From contig NZ_CP028942.1 of assembly GCF_013307225.1 (NCBI RefSeq), positions 558,001-622,000 on the forward strand: DNA of 64,000 nucleotides, written 5' to 3'. How positions within the stretch are numbered: position 1 is the stretch's first letter; the number at the start of each line of letters is the position of its first letter. Positions 25,418 through 31,389 of the stretch are shown piece by piece. The stretch comes from Polynucleobacter tropicus. Its GTDB lineage: Bacteria; Pseudomonadota; Gammaproteobacteria; Burkholderiales; Burkholderiaceae. The notes under the pieces are model-generated. The model was not told the origin of the DNA. It searched no databases and saw nothing but the letters and a program-made list of their open reading frames with translations. A program made the position numbers and the translations under genes.

Positions 25418-25756
25418 ATGGGCTCCTCAGTGGGAGGTATGTTGCTCTTCTCGTTTATTTGGCTTGCCCTTGCTGCAGCTCTCATTTGGGTTGTAGCATT
25501 TTTGGTCAAGCGCGATTCAGCGATGCGCGCCAGCAATCCGCATGTCAAGATTTTGGCGCAACAAGCCTTGGGTCCGAGAGAGCGTGTAGTTGTCCTTAAT
25601 GTATTGAATCGAATTTTGGTGGTGGGTCATACGCCATCACAAATTTCGCTAATTACTGAATTGGAGCCTGAGGATGTGGCCAATCTAAAACCACAGGTTG
25701 CAAGTGCTGATTTTGCAAACAACTTGCGACAGTTTGTAAAAAGGAAGCTAGGTTGA
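25418..25756 (+). CDS. fliO: Flagellar biosynthesis protein FliO
   Basis: FliO (112 aa) assists assembly of the FliP ring. There is one N-terminal membrane segment (LLFSFIWLALAAALIWVVAFLVK), then a small soluble domain with LAQQALGPRERVVVLNVLNRILVVGHTPSQISLI, the family core. It overlaps fliP by 4 nt. Confidence 0.9.
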   Translation: MGSSVGGMLLFSFIWLALAAALIWVVAFLVKRDSAMRASNPHVKILAQQALGPRERVVVLNVLNRILVVGHTPSQISLITELEPEDVANLKPQVASADFANNLRQFVKRKLG

Positions 25757-26499
25757 AGCGCAAAATATTCTGGTGGTCGTTTGCAATCACAGCCCTTATT
25801 GGGCTGTTTCCTTTAGTTGCGTGGAGTCAAACACTGCCTTTGGTTACTGCAAAGCAGGGCGGCGGTGGCACTATTTATGCAGTTCCAGTTGAAACGGTTT
25901 TAGCTTTAACGGCGTTAAGCTTTTTGCCAGCAGCGCTTGTCTTAATGACAAGCTTTACTCGGATCTTGATTGTTTTTTCTTTATTGCGTCAGGCCTTGGG
26001 TTTAACAACTATGCCGCCAAACATTGTATTGATTGGCCTTTCATTTTTCCTGACTTTGTTCATCATGAATCCGGTGTTTGATTCGATATACAAAAATGCA
26101 TATCAACCATATTCTGCGGGCAAGATGGGATTTCCTCAGGCGGTGGAAGTGGGTGCTAAGCCGCTTAAAGAGTTCATGCTCAAGCAAACGCGCCGAGATG
26201 ATTTAAATTTATTTGCCAAGCTTTATGGAAAAGAAATTGAGGCGCGTGAAGACGTGCCTTTCACGGTCCTAATTCCAGCATTCGCTATCTCAGAAATTAA
26301 AACGGGATTCTTAATAGGCTTTGTTATTTATTTGCCATTCTTGGTGATTGACTTTGCCGTAGCCAGCATTTTGACTTCGCTTGGTATGGTGATGGTATCG
26401 CCCATGATGTTTTCGCTGCCGCTCAAGTTGATTGTTTTTGCTTTAGCTGATGGCTGGGCCTTGTTATCTACTTCACTAGTGCAAAGCTACATTAACTAG
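25753..26499 (+). CDS. fliP: Flagellar export gate protein FliP
   Basis: Core subunit (248 aa) of the export channel (FliP5Q4R1). A cleavable signal peptide (ending about LVAWSQ) precedes the conserved LTSFTRILIVFSLLRQALG, MPPNIVLIGLSFFLTLFIMNPV and LIPAFAISEIKTGFLIGFVIYLPFLVIDFAVASILTSLGM. The start is TTG at 25753, overlapping fliO. Confidence 0.97.
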   Translation: MKRKIFWWSFAITALIGLFPLVAWSQTLPLVTAKQGGGGTIYAVPVETVLALTALSFLPAALVLMTSFTRILIVFSLLRQALGLTTMPPNIVLIGLSFFLTLFIMNPVFDSIYKNAYQPYSAGKMGFPQAVEVGAKPLKEFMLKQTRRDDLNLFAKLYGKEIEAREDVPFTVLIPAFAISEIKTGFLIGFVIYLPFLVIDFAVASILTSLGMVMVSPMMFSLPLKLIVFALADGWALLSTSLVQSYIN

Positions 26500-26504
26500 G
26501 CGCT

Positions 26505-26774
26505 ATGGAAAGCGGAGTCATTATCGATTTGGTATACCAGGCTCTGCGCATGGCGGCGGTGTTGGCAGGCCCAATACTGATGGCGCTGTTAGTAATTGGT
26601 TTGGTGATTGGTATTTTGCAGGCTGCCACTTCCGTGAATGAATCCACCGTTGCCTTTGTTCCCAAGCTCATTGTTTTTGGTGTGGTTGTTTTGCTTATCG
26701 GCCCAGTAACTCTGTCATTGTTCACTGATTACATTAAAGAGCTCTTTGCCCGTATTCCGGGTTTGGTGAACTAA
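26505..26774 (+). CDS. fliQ: Flagellar export gate protein FliQ
   Basis: Small two-membrane-helix subunit (89 aa) of the export gate. Characteristic sequence: LVIGLVIGILQAATSVNESTVAFVPKLIVFGVVVLLIGP. It sits between fliP and fliR with gaps of 3-5 bp. Confidence 0.97.
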   Translation: MESGVIIDLVYQALRMAAVLAGPILMALLVIGLVIGILQAATSVNESTVAFVPKLIVFGVVVLLIGPVTLSLFTDYIKELFARIPGLVN

Positions 26775-26777
26775 ATT

Positions 26778-27560
26778 ATGCTGACCATCACAGGTCTGCA
26801 AATTGAGCAGTACATGGCAATTTTTATGTTTGCTTCGCTGCGAGTCTTTGGTATTTTTTTAACCACTCCGATGTTTGCTTTCAGATCACTGCCGATGCAA
26901 TTCCGATTATTGATTGCATTGTCATTTGCTTTTTATGTGATGCCTTTGGTCGGTGGTGAAAAAATTCCTAGTCCGGGTAGCATTACTTTCTTTGCATCGA
27001 TTATTGAATTAGCCATCGGTGCATTTATTGGTTTTGTAATTCGAATTGGCTTTATGGTGGTTGATATTGCAGCTGAGGTGTTGTCATTTCAGGCGGGCTT
27101 TAGTTTTGCCTCAACGTACTTTCGTGATCCCACACTTGACTCCGGTTTGGTAGGACAGTTTTTAGGTTTAATTGTCATTGCTCTGGCATTTGCTTTAAAT
27201 ATTCATTTGGTATTGATCGACATTATTTTGCACAGCTTTAAAACGATACCTGTGGGGCAATGGCCAAGTGCGTGGTCGTCCAAAGGTGTGGTGGATTTGG
27301 TGTCGGCATCGTTTCGATTGGGCTTGATTCTTTCCATGCCTATTTTGTTGGTCTACATGATGTTTAACTTAACGCAGGCATTTTTGGGAAGAACTAGCCC
27401 TCAGATGAATTTGTTCTCCGTGGGCTTTGCTGTTAGCATTCCTTTAGCATTCTTAGTTATTTTTATGATTCTTCCAGACTTGCAAATCGTTTTGGAGCGT
27501 TCCCTTGAAAACCCCATGCAACTTATTCGCCAAGGCGTAGAGACTCCTTATGCAAAATAA
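26778..27560 (+). CDS. fliR: Flagellar export gate protein FliR
   Basis: Export channel subunit (260 aa) with about six membrane helices. Family motifs: ASLRVFGIFLTTPMFAFRSLPMQFRLLIALSFAF, ELAIGAFIGFVIRIGFMVVDIAAEVLSFQAGFSFAS and LPILLVYMMFNLTQAFLGRTSPQMNLFSVGF-like elements near the C-terminus. The end overlaps the next gene by 11 nt. Confidence 0.96.
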   Translation: MLTITGLQIEQYMAIFMFASLRVFGIFLTTPMFAFRSLPMQFRLLIALSFAFYVMPLVGGEKIPSPGSITFFASIIELAIGAFIGFVIRIGFMVVDIAAEVLSFQAGFSFASTYFRDPTLDSGLVGQFLGLIVIALAFALNIHLVLIDIILHSFKTIPVGQWPSAWSSKGVVDLVSASFRLGLILSMPILLVYMMFNLTQAFLGRTSPQMNLFSVGFAVSIPLAFLVIFMILPDLQIVLERSLENPMQLIRQGVETPYAK

Positions 27561-28326
27561 ATCCTTCTCTCATTTATTGGCTATCAGCTTATTTTTATTT
27601 GCCACAAGCTTTAGCTCATTTGCAAATGCGCAGGCGAACTCGGAAGTTCCATTGAACGGCTCTGTGGAAGAGGGGCTTACGGCTGCGCAAAAAAATAAAT
27701 TAAATCAAAATTCACTAGACCAGGCGCCAACAGGTCCAGAAGATTGTGAATTGAAATATCCCCTCCCTCCATCAAGCCCAAGCAATCCATATGCAGAAAG
27801 CGGCTCTGATATTTGCAAGAGATTGCAAATTCGTGGCAAAAGAATGATTTGCGAAATTAATTCTTTGGTAGCGGATAAGCCGTCTGGTGGAAGTACTACA
27901 GGCTCTAAGATTGAATTAGCCGCGTGGGCTCGATGCAATGCCAGCGTTGCGAATATTTTGGTAGATGGCTACTACATGGCCGCCAGCGAGATTGAGCGCC
28001 GTCTACAAATCTGTAGCTCGAACTTTTATGCCGATCCAGGAAGAATGCCAAAGCAAGGCTGGTATCAACGGTTTCTGAGATGGGCCACTAGTAATGACTT
28101 GACTCCGCCACCCACGGATGAGGCTTTAGAGGTAGCTTTGAAGCAGTCCACTCCACTGGAAAGTAGGCAAGATACCGCAGGATTAATGAAATGCGAGTGG
28201 ATGTTTTCTCGAAGCAGTTCACCGGTAATTGACGTATTGCCCGGTGGAGGCGTAAATAATGCTGCTTCAACACCAGTAGTCACACCTACTAAAAGGGCTG
28301 CTCCAAAGAAGTCTGCTGGCCAATAA
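27550..28326 (+). CDS. Unknown secreted Cys-containing protein coupled to fliR
   Basis: I do not recognise this 258-residue protein. A clear signal peptide (MQNKSFSHLLAISLFLFATSFSSFANA) is followed by a mature region with several cysteines (EDCELKYPL, DICKRLQIRG, MICEIN, WARCNAS, LQICSS, MKCEWMF), so periplasmic disulfides are likely. The tail is Ala/Lys/Pro-rich. It overlaps fliR by 11 nt, so it is translated as the last gene of the fli operon. Context suggests a periplasmic flagellar accessory protein, which is inference. Confidence 0.8.
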   Translation: MQNKSFSHLLAISLFLFATSFSSFANAQANSEVPLNGSVEEGLTAAQKNKLNQNSLDQAPTGPEDCELKYPLPPSSPSNPYAESGSDICKRLQIRGKRMICEINSLVADKPSGGSTTGSKIELAAWARCNASVANILVDGYYMAASEIERRLQICSSNFYADPGRMPKQGWYQRFLRWATSNDLTPPPTDEALEVALKQSTPLESRQDTAGLMKCEWMFSRSSSPVIDVLPGGGVNNAASTPVVTPTKRAAPKKSAGQ

Positions 28327-28335
28327 CCTTTAAAT

Positions 28336-28360
28336 ATGCTTAAGAAGTTGTCTTAAGCAT
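28336..28360 (+). terminator. Hairpin after the fli operon
   Basis: Perfect 10-bp stem ATGCTTAAGA / TCTTAAGCAT with a 5-nt loop, 10 nt after the stop of the last fli gene. Only a short T-rich stretch follows, so termination strength is uncertain. Confidence 0.55.
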
Positions 28361-28377
28361 TGATTTATATGGCAATA

Positions 28378-28405
28378 TAAACATTATTTTTATAAAAGCC
28401 GTTAG
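28378..28405 (+). promoter_or_regulatory. Sigma-28-like promoter of the carbonic anhydrase gene
   Basis: TAAA (28378-28381), exactly 16 bp, GCCGTTAG (28398-28405). The layout matches the fliC promoter with one different base in the -10. The predicted start falls almost on the ATG at 28413, where there is no ribosome site; the mRNA would be leaderless or the true start codon lies further in. Confidence 0.5.
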
Positions 28406-28412
28406 CAAACCT

Positions 28413-29498
28413 ATGAAAACCAATAATCTACATTCTCGTTTTATTGCCGTGATGGGTGCTCTAGCAGCCATGCTGGTTGCAGGCAACGCTATTTCAAGCG
28501 ATTCACACGACGCTCCTGCGCCAGCTGCGGCTGCTGCGGCGCCAGCTACGCCAAAGGCAAAGCCAGCCGTGCCGGCAGCTTCAGGCGATGACCAAATGAG
28601 TAAAGCCTTGTTTGACAAAATCAGCAAGGGTTCTGGTGATATCGTCATTCGCACCGGTGATTTGCCTGCGGGTGCGGCTCCTAGCGAGTCTAAGACCGCT
28701 GAGAAGCCGAAAGTTGCCAAAGCAGCTGCAAAGCCTTCCGAAAAAGATTCGCATGACGCCCATGATGTGCATTGGTCTTATGTAGATGGCCCTGGCGGTC
28801 CTGAAAACTGGGGCAATCTGAGTAAAGCCAATTTGGCCTGCTCAACAGGCAAAACCCAGTCCCCAATTAATATCAATGTGGATCGAGCAGTAAAAGCTGA
28901 GCTTCCTCCTTTAGAGTTCTTGTACAGACCATCTCCTTTGTCCATTGTTGATAACGGGCACACTGTAATGGTCAATTATGGTGAGGGCAGTAATTTATTG
29001 GTTGATGGCCGCCAATATCGTCTTGTTCAGTTCCACTTCCATAAGCCTAGCGAAGAAGCTATTAATGGTGAGCGGACCGATATGGTGGTGCACTTGGTTC
29101 ATCAGCATTACGACGGCAGCCTCGCTGTCGTAGGTGTTTTGATGAATACTAAAACGCTTGGTTCAGCTAAAAAGTCATGGTTTGGTAGTGATGCTGGCAA
29201 AGAAAATCCGATGATTCAGACCCTCTGGAACAATGTTCCATTGGTAAAAGGTAAGACAGAAAGCCCTGGAGTCATGATCGATGTGAATCAGTTGCTACCA
29301 GCCGACAGAAGTTATTTCACCTATATGGGTTCTTTAACAACACCTCCATGCAGCGAGAACGTGCTGTGGTTTGTGATGAAAAACCCGATTTATGTAAGCG
29401 AAGAGCAGGTTAAGAACTTTGATCGCATCTATCCAATGAATGCTCGCCCTTTGCAGCCTAAGGGCGATCGCTTAATCAAGGAAACCAAGGGTAGTTAG
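28413..29498 (+). CDS. Periplasmic alpha-class carbonic anhydrase
   Basis: Zinc enzyme (361 aa) catalysing CO2 + H2O to bicarbonate and H+. A signal peptide (about 1-28) is followed by an Ala/Pro/Lys-rich linker to about residue 110 and the alpha-CA domain. It shows SYVDGPGGPENWGNL, the QSPINI element, zinc ligands H208 and H210 (QFHFHKPSEE) and H227 (HLVHQH), and SLTTPPCSENVLW. All catalytic ligands are present. It stands alone between the fli and flg operons, with a terminator behind and a sigma-28-like promoter in front, suggesting co-expression with late flagellar genes. A periplasmic CA could affect local pH or proton supply; that link is speculation. Confidence 0.94.
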   Translation: MKTNNLHSRFIAVMGALAAMLVAGNAISSDSHDAPAPAAAAAAPATPKAKPAVPAASGDDQMSKALFDKISKGSGDIVIRTGDLPAGAAPSESKTAEKPKVAKAAAKPSEKDSHDAHDVHWSYVDGPGGPENWGNLSKANLACSTGKTQSPININVDRAVKAELPPLEFLYRPSPLSIVDNGHTVMVNYGEGSNLLVDGRQYRLVQFHFHKPSEEAINGERTDMVVHLVHQHYDGSLAVVGVLMNTKTLGSAKKSWFGSDAGKENPMIQTLWNNVPLVKGKTESPGVMIDVNQLLPADRSYFTYMGSLTTPPCSENVLWFVMKNPIYVSEEQVKNFDRIYPMNARPLQPKGDRLIKETKGS

Positions 29499-29518
29499 TT
29501 AACACCCCATGTCTGTTT

Positions 29519-29575
29519 TGGCAGGTTTTGCCTGATTAGTTTCGGGGCAATCTGCTAAAACGGCAAAATTTGCCA
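29519..29575. promoter_or_regulatory. Paired palindromes upstream of flgB, candidate enhancer
   Basis: Two copies of the recurring site: TGGCAGGTTTTGCCT (29519-29533) and CGGCAAAATTTGCCA (29561-29575). Centres are 42 bp apart, four helical turns, so dimers would sit on the same DNA face. They lie about 130-185 bp upstream of a perfect sigma-54 promoter, the normal distance for an activator site. Confidence 0.65.
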
Positions 29576-29584
29576 CCCTCATTT

Positions 29585-29610
29585 AAAAAGCCCTAGAAAT
29601 AGGGCTTTTT
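29585..29610 (+). terminator. Rho-independent terminator after the carbonic anhydrase
   Basis: AAAAAGCCCTA-GAAA-TAGGGCTTTTT: 11-bp stem, tetraloop, T-run. It ends the carbonic anhydrase transcript before the flgB promoter. Confidence 0.93.
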
Positions 29611-29702
29611 GCTATTTTCGCCTCAGTTTTCACTTTTAGGCTTCCCGTTAAGCAAACCCACATGGGTTGGCCCTTACATTTATATCCATAAATAGTTAAA
29701 TC

Positions 29703-29718
29703 TGGCACGGTCTTTGCA
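29703..29718 (+). promoter_or_regulatory. Sigma-54 promoter of the flg operon
   Basis: TGGCACGGTCTTTGCA matches all 12 defined positions of TGGCACGNNNNTTGCW. Start near 29729; flgB ATG at 29779 behind a GGGAGGAG ribosome site. Confidence 0.9.
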
Positions 29719-29778
29719 TATTCATACCTGAGGACTTTCCCCTTAGGTTTTATCGTCCCCGAATAGGGAGGAGATTAA

Positions 29779-30195
29779 ATGAACGCAGTGCCGCAGTACG
29801 ACCCACTTACTTTTGGCGAAACCGCATTTAAATTGCGGACTTTCCGTCAACAAGTGCTGGGTAACAATTTGGCAAATTCAGATACTCCAGGCTTTAAGGC
29901 CAGGGATATCCGCTTTGCTGACGTACTGAAGGCTCAATTAGAGGGTGTTGCTCCTTCTAATGCAATTGAATTGGCAACTACTAATTCAGCGCATATTCCA
30001 GGAAAGGTGCCTCAGGAAGACCCCCGTTTGCTCTACCGCATCCCGAATCAACCATCCATGGATGGCAATACGGTCGATGGTGATATTGAGCTGAGCGAAT
30101 TTACTAAAAACTCAGTATTTACTGAGTCTGCATTAAACATGTTGGGTAGTACGATTCGCGCACGTATGTCAGCGATTACAGGACAAGCTTCATGA
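29779..30195 (+). CDS. flgB: Flagellar proximal rod protein FlgB
   Basis: Rod subunit (138 aa) next to FliE. N-terminal rod signature RTFRQQVLGNNLANSDTPGFKARDIRF; C-terminal helix SALNMLGSTIRARMSAITGQ. First gene of the flg operon, directly behind a sigma-54 promoter; its end overlaps flgC by 4 nt. Confidence 0.96.
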   Translation: MNAVPQYDPLTFGETAFKLRTFRQQVLGNNLANSDTPGFKARDIRFADVLKAQLEGVAPSNAIELATTNSAHIPGKVPQEDPRLLYRIPNQPSMDGNTVDGDIELSEFTKNSVFTESALNMLGSTIRARMSAITGQAS

Positions 30196-30596
30196 GTTTA
30201 TTGGGCGCCTTTGATATTGGGTCTACTGGGCTGACAGCGCAATCTATGCGCTTGAATACCACTGCCTCCAATATTGCCAACGTAGAAAGCGTATCCGGTC
30301 CTGATGGCCGTCCTTATCGTGCGCGTCAGGTTGAGTTTAGTTCTGTATATAAACCAGGACAGCCTGGCGCCGGTGTTGAGGTCAGCAAAATTATTGAGAG
30401 CAATGCTCCGATGCGCATTGAGTATCGCCCTGGACACCCAAAAGCAAATGCGGCTGGTTATGTAGAAATGCCAAACGTTAATCCAGTAGAGGAGATGGTG
30501 AACATGATTTCTGCATCTCGCTCTTATCAGATGAACGTGGAGGCAATGAATGTCTCGCGTCAGTTGATGTTAAAGACCCTGGATTTAGGTAAGTAA
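30192..30596 (+). CDS. flgC: Flagellar proximal rod protein FlgC
   Basis: Rod subunit (134 aa). Conserved start DIGSTGLTAQSMRLNTTASNIANVES and C-terminal GYVEMPNVNPVEEMVNMISASRSYQMNVEAMN, both diagnostic. Overlaps flgB. Confidence 0.97.
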   Translation: MSLLGAFDIGSTGLTAQSMRLNTTASNIANVESVSGPDGRPYRARQVEFSSVYKPGQPGAGVEVSKIIESNAPMRIEYRPGHPKANAAGYVEMPNVNPVEEMVNMISASRSYQMNVEAMNVSRQLMLKTLDLGK

Positions 30597-30632
30597 ACAG
30601 TAGCACCTGAAAAGTAAGAGAAAGAGAAAATC

Positions 30633-31331
30633 ATGGCAACCAATCCATTAAGTGGAATCAGAGTTTATGACCCAGCTACGGCTAATAAGCCTGCTGATGC
30701 AACCACGAACTCAACTACAGGTGGCACTGCTGCTGAACAAACGCAAAACTTTTTGAAGTTATTGATTGCACAGATCCAAAACCAAGATCCCATGTCACCA
30801 ATGGATGCGTCGACAATGACGTCGCAAATGTCGCAGCTCAATATGGTGAGCAGCATGGGTAACATGAATACATCAATGACTGCCATGCTTGCACAAATGC
30901 AGAGCGTGAACTTTATGAATCAAGCTGCATTGATTGGCCATAGCCCAGTAGTAGCGGGTAATGGAATTGCCTTTGATGGCACAAATCAAGTGATGCTTGG
31001 TGCCAATGCAACGAATCCGTTGAAATCAGTTGTAGCAACGATTACTGATGCAAGTGGCAATGTGGTCAATAGTGTCGACCTTGGTAATGTGAATGCGGGC
31101 ATGACTAACTTTGTTTGGAATGGTAAGGATGCTAATGGCAATACAGTTTCAGCTGGCATGTATTACTTAAACCTCTCGGGTAAGAATGCAGATAATGCCA
31201 CGGAAAATCCAACGGCATATGTAGCATCCGCAGTTGCCTCCGTAACCAAAGGTTCAAATGGTGATGCGGTACTCAATCTCCTCGATGGCAGAACTGTAAA
31301 TTCTTCGGATGTACAGCAGTGGATTAGTTAA
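30633..31331 (+). CDS. flgD: Hook cap / hook assembly protein FlgD
   Basis: Scaffold (232 aa) for hook polymerisation. Signature FLKLLIAQIQNQDPMSPMD (about 47-65), then the FlgD Ig-like domain with FVWNGKDANGNTVSAGMYYLNL. Lies between flgC and flgE as usual. Confidence 0.96.
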   Translation: MATNPLSGIRVYDPATANKPADATTNSTTGGTAAEQTQNFLKLLIAQIQNQDPMSPMDASTMTSQMSQLNMVSSMGNMNTSMTAMLAQMQSVNFMNQAALIGHSPVVAGNGIAFDGTNQVMLGANATNPLKSVVATITDASGNVVNSVDLGNVNAGMTNFVWNGKDANGNTVSAGMYYLNLSGKNADNATENPTAYVASAVASVTKGSNGDAVLNLLDGRTVNSSDVQQWIS

Positions 31332-31389
31332 TTAAGAACAAAATCGTAGCAATAAATAGAACAAACATAGATAGACAAAAGGAATCAAA

